A DNA stretch of 64,000 bases from Rhodobacter sp. TJ_12 (GCF_020023995.1 NZ_NRRD01000001.1:62001-126000); one strand, 5' to 3'. Positions 26,217-36,683 are shown, counted from the stretch's first letter. Made by a program: numbers and translations. The notes: generated by a model from the sequence alone, not told the origin.

Positions 26217-28928
26217 ATGCTGGGCCTCGGATATATTGGAAGAAAGCTTTTCGGCACGCCGAATGACCGCAAAGTGAAGCGGACCCGCCCCCTCGTGGCG
26301 CAGATCAATGCGTTGGAACCCGAATTTGAAAAGCTTAGCGACGAAGGCATCATCGCCAAGACGCGCGAATTGCAAAAGCGCGCGCAATCGAGCGAGGATC
26401 TTGATGCGCTGTTGCCCGAAGCCTTTGCCAACTGCCGCGAGGCAGCGCGCCGCGCGCTTGGCCTGCGGGCCTTTGACGTGCAGCTTGTCGGCGGCATCTT
26501 CCTGCACCAAGGCAATATTTCCGAGATGAAAACCGGCGAGGGGAAAACCCTTGTCGCCACCTTCCCGGCTTATCTGAACGCGCTTGCGGGCAAGGGCGTG
26601 CATGTCGTCACGGTGAACGATTATCTGGCCAAGCGCGATGCGGAATGGATGGGCAAGGTCTATTCCCAGCTTGGGCTGACCACCGGTGTCGTCTATCCGT
26701 TCCAAGGGGACGAGGAAAAACGCGCCGCCTATGCCGCCGATATCACCTATGCCACCAACAACGAGCTGGGCTTCGATTATCTGCGCGACAATATGAAAGC
26801 CTCGGTCGCAGAGATGTATCAGCGCGATCACTTTTACGCCATCGTCGACGAGGTGGACAGCATCCTGATCGACGAGGCGCGCACGCCGCTGATCATCTCG
26901 GGTCCGTCGCAAGACCGCTCCGAGCTTTACATGACGTTGGATGCCTATATCCCGCTGCTGGAAGAAGAGCATTACACGCTGGATGAAAAATTCCGCCGCG
27001 TGACCTTTACCGAGGAAGGCAATGAATTCCTCGAACAAAAGCTGCTTGAAAGCGGGCTGTTGCCCGAAGGCCAATCGCTTTACGACCCCGAAAGCACGAC
27101 CATCGTGCACCATGTCACGCAAGCGCTGGCCGCCCATAAGCTGTTCCACAAAGATCAAAACTATGTCGTCACCAATGACGAGGTGGTGTTGATCGACGAA
27201 TTCACCGGCCGGATGATGAAGGGCCGTCGCCTATCCGAAGGCCTGCATCAGGCGATCGAGGCAAAGGAACGGGTCACGATCCAGCCCGAAAACGTCACCC
27301 TGGCCTCTGTCACGTTCCAAAACTACTTCCGGCTTTACAACAAGCTGGGTGGCATGACCGGCACCGCGGTGACCGAAGCCGAGGAATTTGGCGATATTTA
27401 CGGGCTCGGTGTGGTTGAAGTGCCGACCAACCGCCCGGTGGCGCGTAAAGACGAACATGACCGCGTCTACCGCACCGCCAAGGAAAAATACGCTGCCGTG
27501 ATCGAGGCGATCAAGGGCGCGCAGGCCAATGGCCAGCCGACGCTGGTGGGCACGACCTCGATTGAAAAATCCGAGATGCTGTCGGAAATGCTGACCGCCG
27601 AAGGGATCACGCACAACGTGCTCAACGCGCGCCAGCACGAGAAAGAGGCGATGATCGTTGCCGAAGCCGGGCGTCTGGGCGCGGTGACCATTGCCACCAA
27701 CATGGCCGGGCGCGGCACCGATATTCAGCTTGGCGGCAATGTGGAAATGCAGGTTCTGGCCGAACTGGCGGCCAACCCCGAGGCAAACCCCGACGAAGTG
27801 CGCGCCCGGATCGGGGCAGAGCATGCGACCGAAAAGCAAAAGGTGATCGAGGCCGGGGGGCTGTTTGTTCTGGCCACCGAACGCCATGAAAGCCGCCGCA
27901 TCGATAACCAGTTGCGGGGCCGGTCTGGGCGCCAAGGCGACCCGGGCCGTTCCTTGTTCTTCCTAAGCCTTGAAGACGATCTGATGCGTATCTTCGGATC
28001 GGACAAGCTGGAAGGTGTGCTGTCGAAACTGGGCATGAAAGAAGGCGAGGCGATCATTCACCCGTGGGTGAACAAATCGCTGGAACGCGCGCAGGCCAAG
28101 GTCGAAGGCCGCAACTTCGACATGCGCAAGCAATTGCTGAAATTCGACGATGTGATGAACGACCAGCGCAAGGCGATTTTCAGCCAGCGCCGCGAGATCA
28201 TGGAAACCCCGGAAATCGGTGAAATCGCGCGCGATATGCGCCTTCAGGTGATCGAAGACCTCATCGACGATTTTGCCCCGCCGAAATCCTATGCCGATCA
28301 ATGGGATGTCGAAGGGCTTCAGGCCGCGTTCCTTGAAGGGCTCAATATCGAGCTTCCGGTCGCGCAATGGGCTTCCGAAGAGGGCGTGGACCAAGAAGTG
28401 CTGAACGAGCGCGTGGTCGAGGCGGTCGATGCTTATATGGATCAAAAAACCGAGGCTTTCGGTGCCGACACCATGCGGCAGATTGAAAAGCAGGTTTTGC
28501 TGCAGACGATCGATGCGAAATGGCGCGAGCATCTGGTGACGCTGGAGCATCTGCGCTCGGTCGTTGGGTTCCGCGGCTATGCGCAGCGCGATCCGCTGTC
28601 GGAATACAAGACCGAGGCGTTCCAACTGTTTGAAACCATGCTTGACGGTCTGCGCGTCGAGGTGACTAAGCGGCTGGGCCAGATCCGCCCGATGACCGAA
28701 GAAGAACGGGTGGCTGTGATGGCCGAACAGGGGGCCGCAGCGGGGGGCTCTGCCACCACTGCCGATGCGCCCAAGGCCGATGACGTCACCGCGGCCCCGG
28801 CCAACCCCGCCGCGCGTCCGGGCTTTGACGAATCGGACCCTTCGACCTGGGGGGACCCGGCCCGCAATGATCCGTGCCCTTGCGGCTCGGGTGAGAAGTT
28901 CAAGCATTGCCACGGTCGTCTGGGCTAA
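26217..28928 (+). CDS. secA: Preprotein translocase ATPase SecA
   Basis: A 903-residue motor that drives proteins through SecYEG. The Walker A-like TGEGKT is at 106-111, with [12 protein letters not shown] as the Walker B/DEAD-like stretch. Also visible are the preprotein cross-linking region, the second nucleotide-binding fold ([20 protein letters not shown]), the helical scaffold, and a C-terminal zinc motif with Cys887, Cys889, Cys898 and His899 that binds SecB or phospholipid. A Pro/Ala-rich linker precedes the zinc motif. ATG 26217 is preceded by GGAGAG. A hairpin terminator follows. Confidence 0.98.
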   Translation: MLGLGYIGRKLFGTPNDRKVKRTRPLVAQINALEPEFEKLSDEGIIAKTRELQKRAQSSEDLDALLPEAFANCREAARRALGLRAFDVQLVGGIFLHQGNISEMKTGEGKTLVATFPAYLNALAGKGVHVVTVNDYLAKRDAEWMGKVYSQLGLTTGVVYPFQGDEEKRAAYAADITYATNNELGFDYLRDNMKASVAEMYQRDHFYAIVDEVDSILIDEARTPLIISGPSQDRSELYMTLDAYIPLLEEEHYTLDEKFRRVTFTEEGNEFLEQKLLESGLLPEGQSLYDPESTTIVHHVTQALAAHKLFHKDQNYVVTNDEVVLIDEFTGRMMKGRRLSEGLHQAIEAKERVTIQPENVTLASVTFQNYFRLYNKLGGMTGTAVTEAEEFGDIYGLGVVEVPTNRPVARKDEHDRVYRTAKEKYAAVIEAIKGAQANGQPTLVGTTSIEKSEMLSEMLTAEGITHNVLNARQHEKEAMIVAEAGRLGAVTIATNMAGRGTDIQLGGNVEMQVLAELAANPEANPDEVRARIGAEHATEKQKVIEAGGLFVLATERHESRRIDNQLRGRSGRQGDPGRSLFFLSLEDDLMRIFGSDKLEGVLSKLGMKEGEAIIHPWVNKSLERAQAKVEGRNFDMRKQLLKFDDVMNDQRKAIFSQRREIMETPEIGEIARDMRLQVIEDLIDDFAPPKSYADQWDVEGLQAAFLEGLNIELPVAQWASEEGVDQEVLNERVVEAVDAYMDQKTEAFGADTMRQIEKQVLLQTIDAKWREHLVTLEHLRSVVGFRGYAQRDPLSEYKTEAFQLFETMLDGLRVEVTKRLGQIRPMTEEERVAVMAEQGAAAGGSATTADAPKADDVTAAPANPAARPGFDESDPSTWGDPARNDPCPCGSGEKFKHCHGRLG

Positions 28929-28946
28929 GGCAAATGCGGCACAAAC

Positions 28947-28980
28947 AGGGCGGCGCGGGCAAGGCCTGCGCCGCCCTTTG
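28947..28980 (+). terminator. Terminator after secA
   Basis: A hairpin of AGGGCGGCGC with GCGCCGCCCT closes over a GGCAAGGCCT loop and is followed by TTTG. It begins 18 bases after the secA stop codon. The T-run is short, but the stem is very strong. Confidence 0.7.
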
Positions 28981-29123
28981 CATATCTCGAAGGATTTGCG
29001 CGGCTGTTAACCAGATGTTGACCATGTGGTGCGGTGCCAGTTCGGAAACAATGCCTCGGTTCGGCCCAAACCTTGCCCCGATCCGCCTTTAGCCTGATGC
29101 CAATCAGATGAGAGGGGCCGGGT

Positions 29124-30128
29124 ATGAAACCACTTCACAAAATCATCCTTGTCGGCACCACCTTTGTTCTGGCGGCTGCCACGGGTCATGTGATGCAGAA
29201 TTCTGCGCAATACGGGCTGGAGCCGGGCACCGCCGCACCGCAACAGGCGGCGCAGTCCGCCCAAGCGGCACCTGTGCAATTGGCGCGTCAGGTGCGGGCC
29301 GCGCCCGATTTGCCGATGCCGCCCGCGATGCGGGCGCCGGGCAGGTTGCCCGACCTTGGGGCGTTGCCGCAGGACGGGGCCCAGACCGGCGGCTTTGCCG
29401 CAATAGCGCCAGCGGCTAATACCACGGATCCGAGTGGCACCGATACGGCTGAAGCCGCCGAACCTGCCTGCGCCGCGCCACAGCTTACCGCAGAAGCCGC
29501 GCCCATGGCTTCTGTGCGCCTGACCGTCGTTGCGCCCTGCCAGCCTTCCTTGGCGACCGATATCCGCACCGAGGGGCTACGGTTGCCGATCGTTCTGTCC
29601 GACGAGGGCCGCTGGAGCGGTATCGTTCCAGCCCTGTCCACAGAAGCGGTTTATGCGGTGATGCTGCCAAAGGGCACGATGCCCGCGATGGCGCAGGTGG
29701 CCGTGCCCGATGTGGCCGAGGTGAACCGGATCGCGATCACGATCGGCAATGCCCCCGGGTTCGCCCTGCATGGCTATGAATACGGCTCCATGCCCGATGG
29801 GGCGGGCGATGTTTCGCTGGCCAATCCGCGCGACGCGATGACCGCTCTGGGCGGCTGGATGATGGCGTTTGATGCGCCCGGGGCCCGGATGCCGGTGCAA
29901 ATCTACACCGTCCCGGCGTCAATGAGCGATGTGCGGCTTGCGCTTGAGCTGCCGGTCACCGCCCAAACATGTGGTGGGACAAAGGTCGGGGCTGTGCTGC
30001 GCCAGATGGCGGGCCGGATCGAAGATGACACGGTGCTACGCCTTGAGATGCCCGCATGCGATGACGGCGGGGGCTATGTGCTGATGCCCCTGCCCGATTT
30101 CCCGGTTTCGCTCGCCACGGCCGGTTAG
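29124..30128 (+). CDS. Unknown envelope protein with N-terminal signal or anchor and Pro/Ala-rich linker
   Basis: I do not recognise this 334-residue protein. Residues 1-20 form a hydrophobic export signal or anchor (KIILVGTTFVLAAATG). Residues about 28-115 are rich in Ala, Pro and Gln and look unstructured. The C-terminal 210 residues are folded, with beta-rich stretches (ASVRLTVVAPC, AEVNRIAITIGN) and four cysteines (two near the start of the domain, two near the end) that could form disulfides in the periplasm. ATG 29124 follows GAGAGGGG. It stands alone between secA and the convergent radC, five bases from radC, without a terminator. A cell-envelope role is inferred from the signal alone. 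Confidence 0.75.
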   Translation: MKPLHKIILVGTTFVLAAATGHVMQNSAQYGLEPGTAAPQQAAQSAQAAPVQLARQVRAAPDLPMPPAMRAPGRLPDLGALPQDGAQTGGFAAIAPAANTTDPSGTDTAEAAEPACAAPQLTAEAAPMASVRLTVVAPCQPSLATDIRTEGLRLPIVLSDEGRWSGIVPALSTEAVYAVMLPKGTMPAMAQVAVPDVAEVNRIAITIGNAPGFALHGYEYGSMPDGAGDVSLANPRDAMTALGGWMMAFDAPGARMPVQIYTVPASMSDVRLALELPVTAQTCGGTKVGAVLRQMAGRIEDDTVLRLEMPACDDGGGYVLMPLPDFPVSLATAG

Positions 30129-30132
30129 GGGC

Positions 30133-30900
30133 TTAAAGTAGCCCTTCTGCGCGAAAGCTCAGCTCGCGCCCCTTGCCGATCACAAGGTGGTCATGCAGCA
30201 CAAGCCCCAGCGCCTCGGCGGCGCGGTGGATTTGCAGTGTCATGGTGATATCGGCCTGCGAGGGTGTGGGGTCGCCCGAAGGGTGATTGTGCACCAAGAT
30301 CAGCGCCGAGGCATCCAGTTCCAGCGCGCGTTTGACCACCTCGCGCGGGTAGACCGGCACATGATCGACCGTGCCGCGCGCCTGTTCCTCATCGGCAATC
30401 AGCACATTCTTGCGGTCCAGATAGAGCACGCGAAATTGTTCGGTGGTGCGATGCGCCATCGCGGTGTGGCAATATTCGACCAAGGCTTGCCACGAGGACA
30501 AAACCTGCCGTTGCAGCACGCGCGATTGCGCCAGCCGGTGTGCTGCCGCCTCGACGATTTTCAACTCTTGCACCACGGCGGGGCCAACGCCCTGCACGTC
30601 GGTCAGCCGCGCGACGGGTGCCGAAAGCACTTGGCCAAAACCGCCAAAGGTGTCGAGCAAGTGCCGCGCGAGTGGCTTCACATCCATTCGGGGAAGCGCG
30701 CGAAACAGGATCAGTTCCAAAAGCTCGTAATCGGGCATCGCAGCAGCGCCGCCCCCCATAAACCGTGCACGGAGGCGTTTGCGATGATCGGCGATATAAG
30801 AGGGCAGGCGATCCGCGCCAAGCGCGACCGGCTTGGCCTCGTCAAGGTCACCGAAAAGCGGCAAGGGCCGCTCACCAAGTTTGGGATCGCGGGATGTCAT
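30133..30900 (-). CDS. radC: RadC-family JAB-domain protein
   Basis: A 255-residue protein with an N-terminal helix-hairpin-helix region (about 85-125, VQGVGPAVVQELK) and a C-terminal JAB/MPN domain. The metal motif is complete: His204, His206 and Asp217 in HNHPSGDPTPSQAD. The family was named for DNA repair, but the original radC phenotype in E. coli was later assigned to recG, so the biological role is uncertain. It is convergent with the unknown envelope protein. dnaJ and dnaK lie upstream on the same strand but are separated by a strong terminator. Confidence 0.93.
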   Translation of the reverse strand: MTSRDPKLGERPLPLFGDLDEAKPVALGADRLPSYIADHRKRLRARFMGGGAAAMPDYELLELILFRALPRMDVKPLARHLLDTFGGFGQVLSAPVARLTDVQGVGPAVVQELKIVEAAAHRLAQSRVLQRQVLSSWQALVEYCHTAMAHRTTEQFRVLYLDRKNVLIADEEQARGTVDHVPVYPREVVKRALELDASALILVHNHPSGDPTPSQADITMTLQIHRAAEALGLVLHDHLVIGKGRELSFRAEGLL

Positions 30901-30960
30901 AAGCGAAAGCTTGCGCCCGCAGGGTAAATGAAAGGTTAATGCGCGCAGGCGGCATTAATG

Positions 30961-30983
30961 AAAGGGCGCCCGAAGGCGCCCGA
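30961..30983 (-). terminator. Terminator after dnaJ
   Basis: On the minus strand GGGCGCC and GGCGCCC enclose a TTCG tetraloop and are followed by TTTCATT. The hairpin begins five bases after the dnaJ stop codon, so it ends the dnaK-dnaJ transcript before radC. Confidence 0.75.
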
Positions 30984-30985
30984 TC

Positions 30986-32143
30986 TTATCCTTTCATCGT
31001 ATCCCAGAAGCTTTTGACCTTCTTGAAGAAAGAAGCCCCTTCGGGATTATTCTCGGCCTGGATCCGCTCGAATTCCTCCAGCAGTTCCTTTTGCCGCCCG
31101 GTCAGATTGACCGGCGTTTCCACGGCCAGTTCGATCACCATATCGCCCAAGGTGCCGCCGCGCAGCGCGGGCATCCCCTTGCCACGCAGGCGCATTTGCC
31201 GCCCCGACTGGCTGCCCACCGGGATTTTGACCTTGGAGCGGCCCCCGTCGATCGTGGGCACTTCGACCTCTCCGCCCAGCGCGGCGGAAACCATGCTGAC
31301 CGGCACGCGGCAGAACAGGTTCACCCCCTCGCGCTGGAACAGCGTGTGCTCGCGCACCTCGATGAAGATGTAAAGATCGCCCGCCGGGCCACCGCGCAGC
31401 CCCGCCTCGCCTTCGCCGGCCAAGCGGATGCGTGTGCCGGTTTCCACCCCCGCAGGGATATTGACCGAGAGCGTGCGTTCTTTCTCGACCCGGCCCGCGC
31501 CATGGCAGGAGCGGCAGGGGTTTTTCACCACTTGGCCTTGCCCGCCACAGGTGGGGCAGGTGCGCTCCACCGTGAAGAAGCCGTTTTGCGCGCGCACCTT
31601 ACCCAAGCCTGAACAGGTCGGGCAGGTTTGCGGCTCGGCCCCACCTTCGGCCCCAGTGCCGTTGCACGAATTACACGGCGCAGACCCCGGCACGGTGATG
31701 GTTTTCTGTGCGCCCTTGAACGCCTCTTCCAGCGTGACGCGCATATTGTAGCGCAGATCAGAGCCACGCGTGGCGCGCGACCGCCCGCCACCCGGACCCG
31801 CACGCCCGCCCATGAAATCGCCGAACAGATCTTCGAACACATCCGAGAAGGCCGAGGCAAAATCGCCCTGCCCACCCGCACCATAAGGCCCGCGCGGACC
31901 GCCGCCGCCCATGCCACCCTCGAAGGCCGCATGGCCAAAGCGGTCATAGGCCGCTTTCTTTTCGGCATCCTTCAGCACGTCATAGGCTTCGTTCGCTTCT
32001 TTGAACTGCGCCTCGGCGTTGGGATTGTCCTTGTTGCGGTCGGGGTGGAGTTCTTTCGCCTTCTTGCGATAGGCCTTCTTGATCTCCTCGGCCGAGGCGC
32101 CCTTCGACACCCCAAGAACCTCGTAGAAATCACGTTTTGCCAT
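30986..32143 (-). CDS. dnaJ: Chaperone DnaJ (Hsp40)
   Basis: A 385-residue co-chaperone that delivers unfolded clients to DnaK and stimulates its ATPase. The J domain has HPD at residues 33-35 ([10 protein letters not shown]). A Gly/Phe-rich linker follows (about 75-120). The zinc region contains four CxxCxGxG repeats ([32 protein letters not shown]), and the C-terminal client-binding domains come last. The gene is 68 bases downstream of dnaK and separated from it by a strong hairpin, so the two may be expressed at different levels. Confidence 0.98.
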   Translation of the reverse strand: MAKRDFYEVLGVSKGASAEEIKKAYRKKAKELHPDRNKDNPNAEAQFKEANEAYDVLKDAEKKAAYDRFGHAAFEGGMGGGGPRGPYGAGGQGDFASAFSDVFEDLFGDFMGGRAGPGGGRSRATRGSDLRYNMRVTLEEAFKGAQKTITVPGSAPCNSCNGTGAEGGAEPQTCPTCSGLGKVRAQNGFFTVERTCPTCGGQGQVVKNPCRSCHGAGRVEKERTLSVNIPAGVETGTRIRLAGEGEAGLRGGPAGDLYIFIEVREHTLFQREGVNLFCRVPVSMVSAALGGEVEVPTIDGGRSKVKIPVGSQSGRQMRLRGKGMPALRGGTLGDMVIELAVETPVNLTGRQKELLEEFERIQAENNPEGASFFKKVKSFWDTMKG

Positions 32144-32169
32144 TGCAGAACCCCGCTATGAGAACATGG

Positions 32170-32197
32170 CAGCGGGCCCCGCCGGGGGGCCCGCCAA
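32170..32197 (-). promoter_or_regulatory. Intercistronic hairpin between dnaK and dnaJ
   Basis: GCGGGCCCC (32172-32180) and GGGGCCCGC (32186-32194) form a nine-base-pair stem with a five-base loop. It sits 17 bases after the dnaK stop and is not followed by a T-run. It could lower downstream transcription or stabilise the dnaK part of the message, which would leave DnaJ less abundant than DnaK. Confidence 0.55.
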
Positions 32198-32211
32198 ACA
32201 GGTTCCGGCGC

Positions 32212-34134
32212 TTATTTGCGCTTGTCTTCACCCATGTCCTCGAAATCGGCGTCGACGATATCGTCATCCACCGAACGCGGGCCGTCTTCTTCCTCGGCCG
32301 CGGCGGTGTTGCCGCCCTCGGCTTCGGCTTGCGCTTTGTAGATCGCTTCGCCCAGTTTCATCGCGGCATCGGTCAGGTTTTGCACCGCGCCTTTGATCTT
32401 GCCGGGTTCATCGGTCTTGAGCGCTTCTTCCAGCGCGTTGCAGGCCAGTTCGATCGCTTCCACGGTCGAGCTGTCGACCTTGTCGCCATGCTCTTCGAGC
32501 GATTTGCGGGTCGAATGCAGCAGGCTTTCGCCTTGGTTGCGGGTTTCGACCAGTTCTTTGCGGTTCTTGTCGGCCTCGGCATTGGCTTCGGCGTCTTTGA
32601 TCATCTTGTCGATGTCATCATCGGACAGACCACCCGAGGCTTGAATGGTGATCTGTTGCGATTTGCCGGTGCCTTTGTCTTTGGCCGACACGCTGACGAT
32701 GCCGTTCGCGTCGATATCGAAGGTGACTTCGATTTGCGGCACGCCGCGCGGCGCGGGCGGGATGTTCTCAAGGTTGAACATGCCCAGCATCTTGTTGTCG
32801 GCGGCCATTTCGCGCTCGCCTTGGAACACCCGGATCGTCACGGCGTTCTGGTTGTCTTCGGCGGTCGAGAAGACTTGGCTTTTCTTGGTCGGGATCGTGG
32901 TGTTGCGGTCGATCAGGCGGGTGAACACCCCACCCAGCGTTTCGATGCCCAGCGACAGCGGGGTCACGTCCAGCAGAACCACGTCTTTCACGTCGCCTTG
33001 CAGCACGCCCGCTTGAATGGCCGCACCAAGCGCCACAACCTCATCCGGGTTCACGCCTTTATGCGGCTCTTTGCCGAAGAATTTGGTCACTTCCGCAACC
33101 ACTTTCGGCATCCGGGTCATACCACCGACCAGAACCACCTCGTCGATCTCGTCCTTCGACACACCGGCGTCTTTCAGTGCGGCGGCGCAGGGCTTGAGCG
33201 AGGCTTTGATCAGATCATCCACCAAGCTTTCCAGCTTCGCACGGGTGAGTTTCATCACCATGTGCAGCGGCGTGCCGGTTTTCGAATCCATCGAGATGAA
33301 CGGCTGGTTGATCTCGGTCTGGCTCGAAGAGGACAGTTCGATCTTGGCTTTCTCAGCGGCTTCTTTCAGGCGCTGAAGGGCCATCTTGTCTTTGGTCAGA
33401 TCGACGCCATGCTCTTTCTTGAACTCCTCGGCGAGGTAGTTGACGATCCGCATGTCGAAGTCTTCACCGCCAAGGAACGTGTCCCCGTTGGTGGATTTCA
33501 CTTCGAACAGGCCATCGTCGATTTCAAGGATGGTGATGTCGAAGGTGCCGCCGCCAAGGTCATAGACGGCGATGGTTTTGGTGTCTTTTTTATCAAGGCC
33601 ATAGGCCAGCGCGGCGGCGGTCGGCTCGTTGATGATGCGCAGCACTTCAAGGCCGGCAATCTTGCCCGCGTCTTTGGTCGCTTGGCGTTGCGCGTCGTTG
33701 AAGTAGGCAGGCACGGTGATCACGGCTTGCGTGACGCTTTCGCCCAGATAGCTCTCGGCGGTTTCTTTCATCTTTTGCAGAATCACGGCCGAGATTTGCG
33801 AGGGCGAATATTTCTCGCCTTGCACTTCAACCCATGCGTCGCCATTGCCGCCATCCACGATGGAATAGGGCACAAGCTTTTTGTCTTTTTCGACTTCCGC
33901 ATCGGTGGTACGGCGCCCGATCAGGCGTTTCACCGCGAACACGGTGTTCGACGGGTTGGTGACGGCTTGGCGCTTTGCGGGTTGGCCCACAAGGCGCTCG
34001 CTGTCGGTGTAAGCAACGATCGAGGGCGTCGTGCGCGCCCCTTCGGCGTTTTCGATCACGCGGGGCTGCGACCCATCCATGATGGCAACGCAGGAGTTCG
34101 TGGTCCCGAGGTCGATCCCGATGACTTTGGCCAT
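32212..34134 (-). CDS. dnaK: Chaperone DnaK (Hsp70)
   Basis: A 640-residue ATP-dependent chaperone. It begins [17 protein letters not shown] with the phosphate-1 loop, followed by the ATPase signatures [24 protein letters not shown] and [12 protein letters not shown]. The substrate-binding domain comes next (about 385-540), then the helical lid and a charged tail ending [24 protein letters not shown]. Length matches the bacterial family. It heads the dnaK-dnaJ pair; no grpE is encoded in the window. A candidate heat-shock promoter lies about 115-140 bases upstream of the start. Confidence 0.99.
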   Translation of the reverse strand: MAKVIGIDLGTTNSCVAIMDGSQPRVIENAEGARTTPSIVAYTDSERLVGQPAKRQAVTNPSNTVFAVKRLIGRRTTDAEVEKDKKLVPYSIVDGGNGDAWVEVQGEKYSPSQISAVILQKMKETAESYLGESVTQAVITVPAYFNDAQRQATKDAGKIAGLEVLRIINEPTAAALAYGLDKKDTKTIAVYDLGGGTFDITILEIDDGLFEVKSTNGDTFLGGEDFDMRIVNYLAEEFKKEHGVDLTKDKMALQRLKEAAEKAKIELSSSSQTEINQPFISMDSKTGTPLHMVMKLTRAKLESLVDDLIKASLKPCAAALKDAGVSKDEIDEVVLVGGMTRMPKVVAEVTKFFGKEPHKGVNPDEVVALGAAIQAGVLQGDVKDVVLLDVTPLSLGIETLGGVFTRLIDRNTTIPTKKSQVFSTAEDNQNAVTIRVFQGEREMAADNKMLGMFNLENIPPAPRGVPQIEVTFDIDANGIVSVSAKDKGTGKSQQITIQASGGLSDDDIDKMIKDAEANAEADKNRKELVETRNQGESLLHSTRKSLEEHGDKVDSSTVEAIELACNALEEALKTDEPGKIKGAVQNLTDAAMKLGEAIYKAQAEAEGGNTAAAEEEDGPRSVDDDIVDADFEDMGEDKRK

Positions 34135-34247
34135 TTCAATACCTCTTCTTTCGGCGACAGGTGAGGACGGGTCCCATCAGGCCCCCGGCCCCAATCCCAA
34201 GGTTTCACTTTGGCCTGGCCCGGCTGGTCCGGTCCGGCTTGGGGGCT

Positions 34248-34276
34248 ATATAGGGAGGGGAAATTTGCCCTGCAAG
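34248..34276 (-). promoter_or_regulatory. Candidate RpoH (heat-shock) promoter of dnaK
   Basis: On the minus strand CTTGCAG (34270-34276), a 14-base spacer and CCCTATAT (34248-34255) fit the sigma32-type pattern (CTTGAAA, 11-16 bases, CCCCATnT). The dnaK start is 114 bases beyond the -10, giving a leader of about 105 bases. The site overlaps the 5' region of the divergent alkB-like gene. Confidence 0.5.
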
Positions 34277-34303
34277 AACCCTCGCATCGGGAGTTTGCGA
34301 CAA

Positions 34304-34936
34304 ATGACGCAAATCAGCGGTTCACAGACCCGCCCCAGCGCGCAGGATGTGCGTGGCTTTCAGCATTATCCGGGCTGGTTGACGCCCCCAGAACAGGCCG
34401 CGCTGGTGAAAGACCTGCGCGCATTGGCGGCACAGGCCCCGCTTTTTTCGCCGATGACGCCTTATGGGCGGCCAATGTCGGTGCGCATGACCTCGGCGGG
34501 GCGGTTTGGCTGGGTGTCGGACCGGCGTGGCTATCGGTATAGCCAAACTCATCCTGAGGGCATGGCATGGCCCGCAATCCCGCAAAGCATTCTGGATGTG
34601 TGGCAGGCCGTGTCCGGCTCTGCCCGCGTGCCTGAATGCTGCTTGATCAATTTCTATGGCGAAGGCGCCAAGATGGGCATGCATCAAGATCGGGACGAGG
34701 CGGATTTCGCCGAGCCGGTCGTGTCGATCTCTTTGGGGGATGACGGGCTTTTCCGCATCGGCAACGAAACGCGCGGCGGCAAGACGCAAAGCCTTTGGCT
34801 GCGTTCCGGCGATGTGATGGTGATGGGTGGGGCCGCGCGGCTTCTCTATCACGGTGTGGACCGGATCGCACCCGGCACCTCGACCCTGTTGCCGCAAGGC
34901 GGGCGGATCAACCTGACCTTGCGGGTTGTCACCTGA
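34304..34936 (+). CDS. alkB: AlkB-type Fe(II)/2-oxoglutarate DNA dioxygenase
   Basis: A 210-residue enzyme that removes alkyl lesions such as 1-methyladenine from DNA or RNA by oxidative demethylation. Iron ligands are His127, Asp129 and His183 (GMHQDRDE and YHGVDR). The 2-oxoglutarate-binding RxNxTxR is at residues 201-207 (RINLTLR). CCLINFYGEGAKMGMHQD is the typical AlkB core. The ATG at 34304 gives the family N-terminus; an upstream extension in the same frame would overlap dnaK and is rejected. It is divergent from dnaK and convergent with mutY. No ada or other alkylation-response gene is near. Confidence 0.93.
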   Translation: MTQISGSQTRPSAQDVRGFQHYPGWLTPPEQAALVKDLRALAAQAPLFSPMTPYGRPMSVRMTSAGRFGWVSDRRGYRYSQTHPEGMAWPAIPQSILDVWQAVSGSARVPECCLINFYGEGAKMGMHQDRDEADFAEPVVSISLGDDGLFRIGNETRGGKTQSLWLRSGDVMVMGGAARLLYHGVDRIAPGTSTLLPQGGRINLTLRVVT

Positions 34937-34960
34937 AGTCCTGCGCCTTTTCAATTCGCC

Positions 34961-36001
34961 CTAAAGCCCCGCCTGCGCGGCGTCCCAGACTTTGCGCATC
35001 ACGGTGGGCAGATCGGCGGGCGTAAACGCCACGCGGGGGGTAAAACCTTCGCCCTCAGCCCGTGCCAGCATCACCTTCAGCCGCAAATGAAAATGGGTGA
35101 AAGTGTGGCGCACTTCATGCGGCAGTTCCCCCCAATCTGCCGCGAGGGGCGGACGCGGCTCGGGCGTATCCGTCCCCCAATCAGTGCCCGGAAAACCAAG
35201 CATTCCACCCAAAAGCCCCTTTTCCGGGCGGCGCTCCAACAGCACGTCCCCCGCTGCATTGACCGCCACATAGGCCAGCCCAAACCGGGTCGGCTTTTCA
35301 GCCTTGGGGGCTTTGCGGGGCAGATCGGCCGCAATGCCCTGCGCTTTGGCGGCACAGAAAGCGTTGATCGGGCAGAGCGCACAAACGGGGGTGCGCGGGG
35401 TGCAGATGGTTGCCCCCAAATCCATCATCGCTTGCGCATGATCGCCCGGTCGGGTTTGCGGGGTAATCCGCCCCGCTTTTTCCACCAGTTCTGGCTTCGC
35501 AACCGGCATCGGGGTTTGCACCGACCAAAGCCGCGCCACCACGCGCTCCACATTGCCATCCACGACCACGGCGGGCTCATCAAAGGCAATCGCCGCCACC
35601 GCCGCCGCCGTATAGGGGCCGATGCCGGGAAGCTTTTGTAGCTCGGTTGCGGTTTCAGGGAACTTCCCATCGCGCTCTTGCGCCACGACACGCGCACATT
35701 TGAGCAGGTTGCGGGCACGGGCATAATAGCCCAGCCCCGCCCATTCGGCCATCACATCACCATCTTCTGCCGCGGCCAAATCGGCGACTGTGGGCCAGCG
35801 TTCGGTGAAACGGCGGAAATAGTCGCGCACGGCGGCCACAGTGGTTTGCTGCAACATCACCTCAGAAAGCCAAACGTGATACGGGTCGGGCCGCTGGGTC
35901 GCGCGCGCTTGTGGCCCCACCCGCCATGGCATCACCCGTGCGGATCGGTCGTACCAAGCCAAAAGCGCGGCGCCAGCCAATGTTTCATCCCCGTCACGCA
36001 A
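34961..36001 (-). CDS. mutY: A/G-specific adenine glycosylase
   Basis: A 346-residue base-excision repair enzyme that removes adenine mispaired with 8-oxoguanine. Catalytic Glu47 is in SEVMLQQT and Asp148 in VVDGNVERV, at the spacing of E. coli MutY. The helix-hairpin-helix LPGIGPYTAAAV lies at 124-135, and the iron-sulfur cluster cysteines are 200, 207, 210 and 216 (C-x6-C-x2-C-x5-C). A C-terminal NUDIX-like domain senses the oxidised base. The start is TTG at 36001, preceded by GGGGGAG eight bases upstream; no in-frame ATG fits. It is divergent from the dciA-like gene. Confidence 0.96.
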   Translation of the reverse strand: MRDGDETLAGAALLAWYDRSARVMPWRVGPQARATQRPDPYHVWLSEVMLQQTTVAAVRDYFRRFTERWPTVADLAAAEDGDVMAEWAGLGYYARARNLLKCARVVAQERDGKFPETATELQKLPGIGPYTAAAVAAIAFDEPAVVVDGNVERVVARLWSVQTPMPVAKPELVEKAGRITPQTRPGDHAQAMMDLGATICTPRTPVCALCPINAFCAAKAQGIAADLPRKAPKAEKPTRFGLAYVAVNAAGDVLLERRPEKGLLGGMLGFPGTDWGTDTPEPRPPLAADWGELPHEVRHTFTHFHLRLKVMLARAEGEGFTPRVAFTPADLPTVMRKVWDAAQAGL

Positions 36002-36094
36002 TCTTTATGCTCCCCCGATCAGAGTTGTTATGGCAAACCCCCACAAGCCACCTAAAATAGCACCAGACCCCGCAAAGGCGAGAGCACGCGAAAG

Positions 36095-36670
36095 ATGACC
36101 AACGCCCCCACCGACGCGCGCCCGGAAGAGCGCCCCGAGGCGCCCCGCAAAGGCCGCCGCCTGCGGGGGTTCGAGGCGGCTTCCGGTCTGGTGAAAGAGC
36201 GGATCCGCACCGCAGGCGAATCGCGCGGTTTTGCCGTGGCGCGGCTGATCACCCATTGGGCCGAGGTCGTCGGGCCGGAAATCGCCGCCGCTGCGCGCCC
36301 GGTAAAAATCGGCTATGGTCGCGAAGGGTTCGGTGCGACGCTGACGCTTCTGGTCGAAGGGCCGATGGCACCCCTGATCGATATGAAGCGCGATCAAATC
36401 CGCGCCAAGGTTAACGCCTGCTATGGCTATAATGCCATTGCGCGGGTGCATATCACCCAGACTGCCGCCACCGGCTTTGCCGAGGGGCAGGCGGTCTTTA
36501 CCCCGCCGCCCAAGGCGCCCCGGCCCCAGCCCTCGCCCGAGGTCAATGCGCGCGCGCATGACGCAACCGAGGGGCTTCAAGACAGCGGGCTGCGGGCCGC
36601 GCTCGAAGAGTTGGGGCGCAATATCTACATGAAACCCACCATCGCCAAAGCCGATGGCGGGACACGCTAA
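36095..36670 (+). CDS. DciA-like protein (DUF721)
   Basis: A 191-residue protein. Residues about 28-125 hold the DUF721 core: HWAEVVGPEIAAAARPVKI, followed by LTLLVEGPMAPLIDMKRDQIRAKVN. In several bacteria DUF721 proteins (DciA) help load the replicative helicase. The N-terminal tail is basic and Pro/Arg-rich, and the C-terminal 60 residues look disordered and Pro-rich. The assignment to DciA function in this organism is inferred from the domain. It is 93 bases from mutY, divergently oriented, and 13 bases before the dsbA-like gene. Confidence 0.8.
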   Translation: MTNAPTDARPEERPEAPRKGRRLRGFEAASGLVKERIRTAGESRGFAVARLITHWAEVVGPEIAAAARPVKIGYGREGFGATLTLLVEGPMAPLIDMKRDQIRAKVNACYGYNAIARVHITQTAATGFAEGQAVFTPPPKAPRPQPSPEVNARAHDATEGLQDSGLRAALEELGRNIYMKPTIAKADGGTR

Positions 36671-36683
36671 GAAAGGCTGATCC

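Noticed and set aside
32137-34164. A 675-codon plus-strand open frame opposite dnaK
   Set aside because: dnaK is certain on the other strand, and antisense frames to dnaK are a well-known artefact.
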